DNA of 7,704 bases. Source: JANPEF01 sp031413115. GTDB lineage: Bacteria; Eisenbacteria; RBG-16-71-46; DASYSL01. Shown here piece after piece: positions 1-6,057 of this stretch. Every line of letters starts with the position of its first letter. Position 1 is the stretch's first letter. The DNA lies in NCBI GenBank assembly GCA_031413115.1, contig JANOEH010000248.1, positions 1-7,704 on the forward strand. Reading direction: 5' to 3'. The translations under genes and the position numbers were made by a program. The notes under the pieces are model-generated. The model was not told the DNA's origin. It did no database searches and saw only the letters and a list, made by a program, of their open reading frames with translations.

Positions 1-133
1 GCCACGGCCGGGTCCACTTCCAGCGACCGTCGTCGGCGGCCCGCTCCTCGGCGGTGGGCGGGGGCCCGGCGACGAACAGCTCGAGCTGGGGCCACAGGAA
101 AGCGACCAGGCGTCGGGCGGTCCGGCGGATCAA
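1..133 (-). CDS. Unidentified partial ORF coupled to oppC (C-terminus beyond window)
   Basis: An open frame of 44 codons runs leftward from a TTG at 131-133 to the window edge with no stop. The TTG overlaps the oppC stop as TTGA, the same kind of 4-base junction that joins the other genes of this operon, and this is the main reason to think it may be real. The visible residues begin (M)IRRTARRLVAFLWPQL: a basic start, a short hydrophobic stretch, then a proline-rich and acidic segment (GPPPTAEERAADDG) followed by WKWTRPW. I do not recognise a family. It does not look like the start of an OppD or OppF ATPase, whose Walker A would normally appear near residue 40. No strong Shine-Dalgarno is seen upstream. 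It could be a small protein, the start of a longer one, or chance reading in GC-rich DNA. Confidence 0.4.
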   Translation of the reverse strand, partial: MIRRTARRLVAFLWPQLELFVAGPPPTAEERAADDGRWKWTRPW

Positions 134-1035
134 GTCGCGACTCGCTTGTCGTAGGGGTCGAGCGCGTCACGCAGGCCGTCGCCCACGAAGTTGAAGGCGA
201 ACAGGGTGAGCGCGAGCGCGGCGCCCGGGAAGATCGTCAGCCACGGGAAGAACGCGAGCATCTGCGCGCCCTCCGACACGAGCACGCCCCACGACGCGTC
301 GGGCGGCTGGACGCCGAGCCCGAGGAAGGAGAGGAACGCCTCCTGCAGGATGATCGCCGGAATCGTCAGCGTCGAGTAGACGATCACCGGGCCCAGCGTG
401 TTCGGCACGATGTGCCCGAACACGATCCGCGCATCGCGCGCGCCGAGCGCGCGGGCTGCCTCGACGAACGTCTGGTTCTTGAGCGACAGCACCTGCCCGC
501 GAACGATGCGCGCCATGGTCAGCCACTGCACCGCCCCCAGCGCGACGAACAGCATGAGCAGGCTCTTGGAGAAGAACACGAGCAGCAGGATGACGAGGAA
601 GATGTAGGGCAGCGAGTACAGCACGTCGACGACCCGCATCATGAACTCGTCGATGCGGCCGCCCAGGTAGGCCGAGATCGCGCCGTAGCTGACGCCGATC
701 AGGATCGAGACGAACGTCCCGACGAGCCCGACCAGAAGCGAGATCCGCCCGCCGTGGATCGTGCGGGCCAGCATGTCGCGGCCCAGCAGGTCGGTGCCGA
801 ACGGATGCGACCACGACGGCCCGGTCACGCCCAGTGCGAAGTCCGTTCCATTGGGGTCGGGCAGGAACGGAATCCACGGCGCGAGAGCACAGACGATCCC
901 GATCGCCAGCAGCGCCACGCCCGAGACCACCGCCATGCGGTTGCGCTGGAGGCGTCGCCACGCATCGCTCCACAGCGTCCCGCCGGGGCGCGCGGCGACG
1001 GGGGCGGGAATCGTGGCGGTCCCGACGGCGCTCAT
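130..1035 (-). CDS. oppC: Peptide-type ABC transporter permease, OppC/DppC family
   Basis: This 301-residue inner-membrane permease is one half of the channel of an oligopeptide/dipeptide-type ABC importer. An OppC-type N-terminus is visible: a cytoplasmic stretch with WRRLQRNRMA (about 26-35), a first membrane helix (about 35-57), then the family motif FGTDLLGRD (79-87). The EAA loop that docks the ATPase is EAARALGARDARIVFGH (192-208), followed by PNTLGPVIV. Later comes the conserved block QEAFLSFLGLGVQPP (231-245), and the protein ends DPYDKRVAT. About six membrane helices and normal length are expected for the family. The ATG at 1033-1035 overlaps the oppB stop as ATGA, and GGAG lies 5 bases upstream, so the start is well supported. 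The substrate cannot be told from a permease; peptides, nickel and some sugars use this family. Confidence 0.93.
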   Translation of the reverse strand: MSAVGTATIPAPVAARPGGTLWSDAWRRLQRNRMAVVSGVALLAIGIVCALAPWIPFLPDPNGTDFALGVTGPSWSHPFGTDLLGRDMLARTIHGGRISLLVGLVGTFVSILIGVSYGAISAYLGGRIDEFMMRVVDVLYSLPYIFLVILLLVFFSKSLLMLFVALGAVQWLTMARIVRGQVLSLKNQTFVEAARALGARDARIVFGHIVPNTLGPVIVYSTLTIPAIILQEAFLSFLGLGVQPPDASWGVLVSEGAQMLAFFPWLTIFPGAALALTLFAFNFVGDGLRDALDPYDKRVAT

Positions 1036-1949
1036 GCCAGCTCCACGCGTGGATCGAACCACGAGTACGCGACGTCGACGACGAGGTTGAGCACCATCAG
1101 GAAGCCCGCGTAGAAGACGACGATCCCGAGCACCAGCGTGTAGTCGCGGTTGAATGCGGCCGACACGAGCTGGCGGCCGAGGCCGGGCACGGCGAAGATC
1201 TGCTCGATCACGATCGAGCCCATGACGATGCGCGCCACAGCCGGTCCCAGGTAACTGACGACGGGAAGGATCCCGAGCTTGAGCGCGTGCCCGAAGACGA
1301 CCCGCGACTCGGGCAGGCCCTTCGCCCGCGCGGTGCGGATGTAGTCCTGGCGCAGCGTCTCGAGCATGCCGCCGCGGGTGAGCCGCGCGATGTAGGCGAG
1401 ATAGATCGCCGACAGGGTGAGCACCGGCAGGACGCGACTCGACGGCCCCAGCCAGAGCGCCGGCGGCAGCCAGTAGAGCGTGAGCGCGAAGACCAGCACG
1501 AGCACCGGCCCCAGCACGAAGTTGGGAATCGACACGCCGAGAAGCGTCGCGGACATGGTGACGTAGTCGATCGCCGAGTTCTGGCGGTTGGCCGCGATCA
1601 CGCCCAGCGGGATGCCCAGCGCGAGTGCCAGCAGCAGCGACCAGAAGCCCAGCTCGAACGAGGCCGGGAAGCTGGAGCGGATGATGTCCGACACCTGCTG
1701 CGTGGGGTACTTGTACGATGGCCCGAAGTCGAGCCGCGCGGCGTTGCCGAGGAAGGTGACGTACTGCTCGGGCCACGGCTTGTCGAGACCGTACTTCGCG
1801 AACAGCACCTCCTTCGCGGCGGCGGGGATCTCGCGCTCGGACTGGAACGGCCCACCCGGCGCGGCGCGCATCATGAAGAACGTGAGCGTCGCGATCGCCC
1901 ACAGGGTGGGGATCATGAGCAGCAGCCGCCGCAAGATGAACGTGATCAT
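1032..1949 (-). CDS. oppB: Peptide-type ABC transporter permease, OppB/DppB family
   Basis: This 305-residue inner-membrane permease pairs with the OppC-like protein encoded just downstream. It starts with the typical OppB helix (ITFILRRLLLMIPTLWAIAT, residues 2-21) followed by the APGGP turn (30-34). A periplasmic segment contains YGLDKPWPEQY (53-63) and LDFGPS (73-78), both usual in OppB. The EAA-type coupling loop reads RTARAKGLPESRVVFGHALK (205-224). The C-terminal part has IEQIFAVPGLGRQLVSAA (248-265) and ends WFDPRVELA, matching the family's end. Length is normal. The ATG at 1947-1949 overlaps the upstream gene's stop as ATGA, and GAGG stands 7 bases upstream. No frameshift or missing motif is seen. 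Substrate range is set mainly by the binding protein. Confidence 0.93.
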   Translation of the reverse strand: MITFILRRLLLMIPTLWAIATLTFFMMRAAPGGPFQSEREIPAAAKEVLFAKYGLDKPWPEQYVTFLGNAARLDFGPSYKYPTQQVSDIIRSSFPASFELGFWSLLLALALGIPLGVIAANRQNSAIDYVTMSATLLGVSIPNFVLGPVLVLVFALTLYWLPPALWLGPSSRVLPVLTLSAIYLAYIARLTRGGMLETLRQDYIRTARAKGLPESRVVFGHALKLGILPVVSYLGPAVARIVMGSIVIEQIFAVPGLGRQLVSAAFNRDYTLVLGIVVFYAGFLMVLNLVVDVAYSWFDPRVELA

Positions 1950-3619
1950 GGCGTCGCCTCGGCCGCTGCGGCCTGCGAGCGCCAGTCGGGATCGATCGAC
2001 ACGCCCTTGAGCGGGTGCACGTCGAGCACCGTGGAGTAGATGCCCTTCACGTAAGGCTTGATCAGCGACGTCTCCGCGTAGTGATAGACGGGAATGACCG
2101 GTCCCTCGGAGAGCAGGATCGCCTCGGCGCGCGAGAGCATGCGCAGGCGCTCGGCCGGGTCGACCTCGACGGTGGCGCGGCGGAGCAGGTCGTCGTACTC
2201 CGCGTTCGACCAGCCCGTTCGGCTGTTCCCGGCGTCGGTGATCCACATGTCGAGGAACGTCATCGGGTCGCCGAAGTCGCCGATCCACGAGCGCCGCGCC
2301 ACGTCGTAGTTCTTCGTCGTGGTCGCAGCGAGATAGCTGGCCCACTCCTGGTTCGACAGCGTCACCTGGATGCCCAGGTCGCGCTTCCACATCGCCTGCA
2401 CGGCCTCGGCGATGCGGCGATGGTCCTCGCTGGTGTTGAACAGGATCTCGATCGGCGGGAAGCCCTTGCCCCCGGGATAGCCCGCCTTCGCCAGGCACTC
2501 GCGCGCGTACACCGGGTCATGCTTCAGCGGCGCCGGAGCCGTGTAACCGGCGTAGCCCATCGGCGTGATCCCGCCCCACGCGGTCACCGTGCCCCGGAGC
2601 ACGTGCTCGGCGATCGCCTGACGGTCGGTCGCGGCATTGAGCGCGCGGCGGACCCACACGTCGTCGAACGGTTTCCTGCTCACGACCATCGAGAAGAAGT
2701 AGGTGCCGTGGTACGGGCCGCCCGAGAAGTCCTTGTAGTGACGCACGAACGGCACGACCGTCTTCGGCACGTAGCCGCTCGGGTTCCAGTCGACGACGCC
2801 GGCCTTGTACAGGTTCGTCGCGGTCGACAGTTCCTCGACCGGGAGCGCCACGATCCGCTCCAGCTTCACCGCCTTCCGGTCCCAGTACCGTTCGTTGGGC
2901 ACCAGAACGAAGCGGTTCTTCAGCTCCCATTCGACGATGCGGAAGGGCCCGTTGCCCACGAGCGCGAGCGCGTCCTCCCAGTCGTCGCCGAGCTTCTCGA
3001 TAACGTGCCGGGGCGTCGGCAGCGCCGTGTAGAACGTGGTCAGCTCGAGGAAGTAGGGCGTCGGCTGGGCCAGCGTGACGACGAACGTCGAGTCGTCCGG
3101 GGCGGCGAGGCCGACCGCGGTTGAATCGCTCAGCGTTCCCTCGTTGAAGGCCTGGGCATTGCGAACGGGAAACAGGAAACTCGCGTAGCGGCTGCCGGTC
3201 GCGGGCCGGAGCACGCGCTGCCACGACCACAGGAAGTCCCCGGCGGTGAGCGGGTGGCCGTCGGCCCAGGTCAGCCCGGGCCGCAGGTGAAAGGTATAGA
3301 TGAGGCCGTCGGGGGAGAGGTCCCAGCGGTAGGCCTGACCCGGCACGGGAGCGAGTGTCCGCGGATCGGCGGAGCACAGGCCCTCGAACACCATGCGCGC
3401 AATGCGGCCGTCGGGCTGACCCGACATCACGGCCGGATCGAGGTGCTCGGGTTCGGCGCCATTGTTGAACGTGAGAACCTGTCCGGACGGCGGCGTGGTG
3501 TTGCCGAAGTAAGCGGCATCGCCCGGGGCGCGCGACCCGCAGCCCGTGCCGAAAGCGAGCACGAGCGCGGCGACGGCGGCAAGGGCGGGGACCCCCTGAT
3601 TTTTCGCAAGCGCGGTCAC
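1946..3619 (-). CDS. oppA: Peptide-binding lipoprotein of ABC transporter (SBP_bac_5, OppA-like)
   Basis: This 557-residue extracytoplasmic solute-binding protein would deliver substrate, probably peptides, to the OppBC-like channel. A GTG start at 3617-3619 gives a short signal sequence: K6, a hydrophobic core (about 10-25) and a Cys at 27 that would be the lipid anchor. The lipobox GTGC is atypical because the -3 position is Gly rather than Leu. The mature part shows family-5 hallmarks: GAEPEHLDP (54-62), the LSPDG...YTFHLRPGLTWADG...PLTAGDF block (101-129), VGNGPFRIVEW, and near the C-terminus GPVIPVYHY. Length is normal for OppA/MppA proteins. It is first in the operon and overlaps oppB by ATGA. 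An in-frame ATG 25 codons upstream would bury the signal peptide and run into the aroC leader, so GTG is preferred. No Shine-Dalgarno is present; an extended -10 lies 7 bases upstream, suggesting a leaderless transcript. Confidence 0.9.
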   Translation of the reverse strand: MTALAKNQGVPALAAVAALVLAFGTGCGSRAPGDAAYFGNTTPPSGQVLTFNNGAEPEHLDPAVMSGQPDGRIARMVFEGLCSADPRTLAPVPGQAYRWDLSPDGLIYTFHLRPGLTWADGHPLTAGDFLWSWQRVLRPATGSRYASFLFPVRNAQAFNEGTLSDSTAVGLAAPDDSTFVVTLAQPTPYFLELTTFYTALPTPRHVIEKLGDDWEDALALVGNGPFRIVEWELKNRFVLVPNERYWDRKAVKLERIVALPVEELSTATNLYKAGVVDWNPSGYVPKTVVPFVRHYKDFSGGPYHGTYFFSMVVSRKPFDDVWVRRALNAATDRQAIAEHVLRGTVTAWGGITPMGYAGYTAPAPLKHDPVYARECLAKAGYPGGKGFPPIEILFNTSEDHRRIAEAVQAMWKRDLGIQVTLSNQEWASYLAATTTKNYDVARRSWIGDFGDPMTFLDMWITDAGNSRTGWSNAEYDDLLRRATVEVDPAERLRMLSRAEAILLSEGPVIPVYHYAETSLIKPYVKGIYSTVLDVHPLKGVSIDPDWRSQAAAAEATP

Positions 3620-3626
3620 GGGCCGC

Positions 3627-3635
3627 AGTATACCA
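3627..3635 (-). promoter_or_regulatory. Extended -10 promoter of oppABC, probably leaderless
   Basis: Read on the minus strand, this is TGGTATACT: a TGn extension plus TATACT, which matches five of six bases of the TATAAT consensus. Seven bases (GCGGCCC) separate it from the GTG start of oppA, so transcription would begin at or next to the start codon. There is no Shine-Dalgarno in between and no room for one. No convincing -35 hexamer is seen 16-18 bases further upstream, which is usual when a TGn extension is present. The base composition stands out against very GC-rich surroundings. Start-site mapping would be needed to prove it. Confidence 0.6.
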
Positions 3636-3676
3636 TCCGCCGCGAGCGATGCCGCCTCCCGGCGTGTGCGGCCGCC

Positions 3677-3682
3677 GGAGGT
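3677..3682 (+). promoter_or_regulatory. Shine-Dalgarno of aroC with long spacing
   Basis: GGAGGT lies 12 bases before the aroC ATG, longer than the usual 5-9. No in-frame ATG, GTG or TTG lies between the two, so the long spacing does not point to a different start. Confidence 0.6.
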
Positions 3683-3694
3683 CCTGCCCATCGC

Positions 3695-4774
3695 ATGTCG
3701 AGCTCGATCGGACGTCTCTTCACCGTGATCACGTGGGGCGAATCCCACGGCCCCGCCGTCGGCGTCGTCATCGACGGCGTGCCGTCCGGGCTGCGCGTGG
3801 ACCCGGCACTCATCCAGCGCGACCTCGATCGCCGCCGCCCGGGCCAGTCGTCGATCACGACCCAGCGCAGCGAGGCCGACCAGGTCGAGATCCTGTCGGG
3901 CCTCTTCGATGGCGTCACCACGGGCACGCCGATCTGCCTGCTGGTCCACAACACCGACGCCAAGAGCAAGGACTACGACGCGCTCAAGGACGTGTTCCGC
4001 CCCGGCCATGCCGACTTCACCTCCGCCGCCAAGTACGGGGTGCGCGACCACCGCGGCTCGGGCCGCGCCTCCGGGCGCGAGACGCTGGGCCGCGTCGCCG
4101 CCGGCGCGATCGCCAAGGCGCTGCTGGCCACGCGCGGCGTCTCGATCGTCGCGGGCACCGTCGCGATCGCCGACGTCACGGCCGAGCGCCGCGACTGGGA
4201 CGTCGCCGAAACGAACCCCGTGCGCTGCCCCGACGCCACGGCCGCCATCGCCATGATCGCCGCGATCGAGGCCGCCCGCGCCGAGCAGGACTCGGTCGGG
4301 GGCGTGGTCGAGGTCGTCGCCCGCGGCGTCCCGGCCGGCTGGGGCGATCCGACCATGGACAAGCTCGACGCCACCCTCGCCTTTGCCCTGCTGTCGATCC
4401 CCGCCATCAAGGGCGTCGAGATCGGTTCGGGCTTCGCCGCGACGCGCCTGCGCGGCTCGCAGAGCAACGATGCGATGGGCCGCGACGGCTTCAAGACGAA
4501 CCACGCCGGCGGGATCCTCGGCGGCATCTCGAGCGGGCAGGACGTCGTCGTCCGGATCGCGGTCAAGCCCGCCTCGTCGATCGCCCGCGCGCAGGACACG
4601 GTGAACACGGCAGGGGAGGCGGTGCAGGTGAGGGTCGAGGGCCGCCACGACCCGTGCATCTGCCCGCGCGTCGTCCCCGTCGCCGAGGCGATGGTGGCGC
4701 TCGCTCTGGCCGACGCGTTCCTCCACCAGTGCGCGCTCGAAGGCGCGCGCCCGCGCGACGAAGGGAAGGGCTGA
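3695..4774 (+). CDS. aroC: Chorismate synthase
   Basis: This cytoplasmic enzyme is the last step of the shikimate pathway. It converts 5-enolpyruvylshikimate-3-phosphate to chorismate by 1,4-anti-elimination of phosphate, with reduced FMN as cofactor. The 359-residue protein has normal bacterial length and all family signatures: WGESHG (14-19), RRRPGQSSITTQRSEADQVE (47-66), FRPGHADFT (101-109), YGVRDHRGSGRASGRETLGR (114-133), NDAMGRDGF (258-266), and HAGGILGGISSGQ (270-282). The two histidines known to act in catalysis in this family correspond to H18 and H105. The C-terminal block RHDPCICPRVVPVAEAM (317-333) is also conserved. The ATG at 3695 gives MSSSIGRLFTVITWGESHG, the usual N-terminus. 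The gene diverges from oppA and lies 2 bases before aroF, so the two are almost certainly one transcript. Confidence 0.97.
   Translation: MSSSIGRLFTVITWGESHGPAVGVVIDGVPSGLRVDPALIQRDLDRRRPGQSSITTQRSEADQVEILSGLFDGVTTGTPICLLVHNTDAKSKDYDALKDVFRPGHADFTSAAKYGVRDHRGSGRASGRETLGRVAAGAIAKALLATRGVSIVAGTVAIADVTAERRDWDVAETNPVRCPDATAAIAMIAAIEAARAEQDSVGGVVEVVARGVPAGWGDPTMDKLDATLAFALLSIPAIKGVEIGSGFAATRLRGSQSNDAMGRDGFKTNHAGGILGGISSGQDVVVRIAVKPASSIARAQDTVNTAGEAVQVRVEGRHDPCICPRVVPVAEAMVALALADAFLHQCALEGARPRDEGKG
4761..4770 (+). promoter_or_regulatory. Shine-Dalgarno of aroF inside the end of aroC
   Basis: The purine run AAGGGAAGGG covers the last codons of aroC and ends 6 bases before the GTG at 4777. It decides in favour of that GTG over the in-frame ATG at 4789, and it implies that translation of the two genes is coupled. 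Confidence 0.65.
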
Positions 4775-4776
4775 CC

Positions 4777-5790
4777 GTGGTCGTCGTCATGGCGCCTGGG
4801 GTCGCCGAGGAGCAGATCGCCGAAGTTGCCTCGCGGCTTCGACTGATGGGGCTCGCCGTCCATCGCTCCGATGAACGCGGGCGCATCGTGCTCGGCGTCG
4901 TCGGCGACCTGGGCTCGCTCGACGTCGATGACGTGCGTCACCTGCCCGGCGTGCAGGAGGTGGTGCGCATCAGCGCACCCTACAAGCTCGCCTCGCGCGC
5001 GTTTCGCGCCGAGCCGACTCTCGTGATGGTGCGCAACACGGTCGTCGGCGGCAACAGGATCGCGGTCATGGCCGGCCCCTGCGGCGTGGAGAGCGAGGAG
5101 CAGGTCGAGGAGACCGCCGTCGCCGTCGCGGCGGCGGGCGCGACGATCCTGCGCGGCGGCGCGTTCAAGCCGCGCACCTCGCCGTACACGTTCCAGGGCC
5201 TCGGCGAGGAGGGGATGAAGATCCTTCGCCGCGTCGCCGACCGCCACGACCTGGCCGTCGTCTCCGAGGTGCTCGACACGCAGCACGTCGCGATCGCCGA
5301 GCGGTGGGTCGACATCCTGCAGATCGGCGCGCGCAACATGCAGAACTTCGCACTCCTGCGCGAGGTCGGCCGCACCCGCAAGCCGGTGCTGCTCAAGCGC
5401 GGCATGTCGGGCACGATCGAGGAGTGGCTGATGGCTGCCGAGTACGTCCTCGCCGGCGGCAACACCCAGGTGATGCTGTGCGAGCGCGGCATCCGCACGT
5501 TCGAGACGGCAATGCGCAACACGCTCGACCTCTCGTGCGTCCCGCTGCTGCACCAGCTCACGCACCTGCCCGTCGTGGTCGACCCGTCGCACGCCGTGGG
5601 CGTGCGCGACAAGGTGCCGCCGATGGCGCTCGCTGCCGTCGCCGCCGGCGCCGACGCGCTGCTGATCGAGGTGCACCCGCACCCCGAGCGCGCGCTGTCC
5701 GACGGCGCGCAGTCGCTCGACCCGCCGCTGTTCGTGGACCTGATGCGGCGCATGCAGGCCGTGGCCGTGGCGGTCGGGCGCACGCTCTGA
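4777..5790 (+). CDS. aroF: 3-deoxy-7-phosphoheptulonate (DAHP) synthase, Thermotoga-like type
   Basis: This enzyme condenses phosphoenolpyruvate with erythrose 4-phosphate to DAHP, the first committed step of the shikimate pathway. The 337-residue protein has an N-terminal ferredoxin-like regulatory domain (about 1-70, beginning VVVMAPGVAEEQI). In Thermotoga maritima the equivalent domain mediates feedback inhibition by tyrosine or phenylalanine. The catalytic barrel follows: MAGPCGVES (98-106), LRGGAFKPRTSPYTFQG (125-141), SEVLD (163-167), QIGARNMQN (182-190), LLKRGMSGTIEEWLMAAEY (205-223), LCERGIRTFET (234-244), VVVDPSHAVGVRDKV (266-280) and EVHPHPERALSDGAQSL (298-314). Metal ligands C102, H272, E298 and D309 fall at the same numbers I recall for the T. 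maritima enzyme, which supports the GTG start at 4777. Small departures are Gly after AGPC, where Ser or Ala is common, and HPHPE in place of the more usual HPNPE. Confidence 0.96.
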   Translation: MVVVMAPGVAEEQIAEVASRLRLMGLAVHRSDERGRIVLGVVGDLGSLDVDDVRHLPGVQEVVRISAPYKLASRAFRAEPTLVMVRNTVVGGNRIAVMAGPCGVESEEQVEETAVAVAAAGATILRGGAFKPRTSPYTFQGLGEEGMKILRRVADRHDLAVVSEVLDTQHVAIAERWVDILQIGARNMQNFALLREVGRTRKPVLLKRGMSGTIEEWLMAAEYVLAGGNTQVMLCERGIRTFETAMRNTLDLSCVPLLHQLTHLPVVVDPSHAVGVRDKVPPMALAAVAAGADALLIEVHPHPERALSDGAQSLDPPLFVDLMRRMQAVAVAVGRTL

Positions 5791-5806
5791 TTCGTGGTGC
5801 GGATCG

Positions 5807-5821
5807 TCGCCTGAGAGGCGA
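5807..5821 (+). terminator. aroF: Small hairpin after aroF, possible terminator
   Basis: TCGCCT-GAG-AGGCGA forms a perfect 6-bp stem with a 3-base loop, starting 16 bases after the aroF stop. There is no run of T after it, so it is not a textbook intrinsic terminator. It could instead mark or stabilise the 3' end of the aroC-aroF mRNA. Confidence 0.3.
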
Positions 5822-5888
5822 GCGTCTCGATGGACCGATTCCGGCGGGGTGAACTGGGCAGTTGCCCAATTGACCTATCCCAGGCGAG

Positions 5889-5914
5889 GTGAATTGGGCA
5901 GTTGCCCAATTGAC
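5889..5914. repeat. Palindrome 1: AATTGGGCA-GT-TGCCCAATT core
   Basis: The core at 5892-5911 has perfect 9-bp arms around GT. With one mismatch the arms extend to 12 bases (5889-5914). The sister copy at 5849-5874 has one changed pair (C5854/A5869), which reads as a G-U wobble in minus-strand RNA but as a C-A mismatch in plus-strand RNA. Confidence 0.8.
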
Positions 5915-5940
5915 TCGTCCCGGGACGAGTCGATTGAGCA
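5903..5940. repeat. Palindrome 2: long inverted repeat centred on CCCGGG
   Basis: The central 20 bases (5912-5931) form a perfect palindrome containing ACTCGTCCCGGGACGAGT. Beyond a T/G pair the symmetry continues to 5903-5940, giving 19-base arms with two imperfect positions. It shares its left arm with palindrome 1, so the two hairpins are mutually exclusive in one strand. Confidence 0.8.
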
Positions 5941-6041
5941 GTCCTGTCCGAGGGACGAACGCGCCGCGGACCTCGTCCATCCGGCCGGACCTCCGTCCCG
6001 ATGGCCATGTCCGAAAACGTCCGCTCGGTGTCCCCGGCCCG

Positions 6042-6050
6042 TGCCATCAT
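6042..6050 (+). promoter_or_regulatory. Putative extended -10 of ada-alkA, possibly leaderless
   Basis: TGCCATCAT has a TGn extension and a -10-like CATCAT (4 of 6 consensus bases), followed by 7 bases (GCTCCGC) and then the ATG at 6058. The spacing and form are the same as in front of oppA. No Shine-Dalgarno is present before any candidate start of this gene, which fits a leaderless message. The hexamer itself is weak and no -35 is seen. Confidence 0.4.
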
Positions 6051-6057
6051 GCTCCGC

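Larger units (their letters stand above)
5829..5958. repeat. Array of 40-bp palindromic repeats
   Basis: Two adjacent 40-bp units lie at 5849-5888 and 5889-5928. Their first 26 bases differ at one position only (C5854 against T5894), and the remainder diverges. A third unit at 5929-5958 keeps both ends (GTCGATTGAGCAGT and AGGGACGA) but is 30 bases long, as if 10 central bases were lost. Before the first unit, 5829-5848 resembles the right half of a unit (GATGGACCGATTCCGGCGGG against AATTGACCTATCCCAGGCGAG). Each full unit carries the near-palindrome AATTGGGCAGTTGCCCAATT. The array lies in a noncoding gap. It is too short and lacks unique spacers to be a CRISPR. It may be a member of a dispersed palindromic family, but one window cannot show that. 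Confidence 0.85.
5791..6057 (+). other. Intergenic region between aroF and ada-alkA
   Basis: This 267-base gap has no convincing gene on either strand. It holds, in order, a small hairpin (5807-5821), the palindromic repeat array (5829-5958), a few short palindromes such as TCCGGCCGGA (5980-5989), two GGAC-N3/4-GTCC hairpins (5968-5978 and 5987-5998), and the likely promoter of the following gene. Open frames crossing it simply translate the repeats. Confidence 0.7.

Noticed and set aside
412..2039. Long plus-strand frames opposite oppB and oppC
   Set aside because: Low-complexity, charged translations (strings of Arg, Asp, Glu, Gln) that arise as mirrors of the membrane-protein genes on the other strand.
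3689..3691. Upstream ATG start for oppA (adds 71 bases before the GTG, in frame)
   Set aside because: It would place 24 or more polar residues before the signal peptide and make the coding region overlap the aroC leader. The promoter lies downstream of it.
3649..4776. Plus-strand frame open through aroC and continuous with aroF (713 codons in total)
   Set aside because: The part overlapping aroC is an Arg/Pro/Gly/Ala-rich out-of-frame reading of a well-conserved gene. Only the portion from the GTG at 4777 matches a family, and it has its own Shine-Dalgarno.
3973..5682. 569-codon antisense frame across aroC and aroF
   Set aside because: Its composition is typical of reverse-strand reading of GC-rich codons, with no recognisable domain. 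It is fully covered by two intact genes.
5892..5911. Operator for Ada (A-box-like AAT...GCAA) in the repeats
   Set aside because: On the minus strand AAT is followed by GCAA after 3 bases, not the 6 described for E. coli Ada. The repeats lie about 150 bases before the start, and the likeness is no better than chance.
5829..5958. CRISPR array
   Set aside because: The units are directly adjacent with no unique spacers of regular length, only two good copies exist, and no cas gene is present.
6001..6057. Earlier in-frame ATGs of ada-alkA (6001, 6007, 6049)
   Set aside because: They add residues without family similarity and have no Shine-Dalgarno. The start at 6058 gives the usual Ada N-terminus with correct distance to the zinc cysteines.
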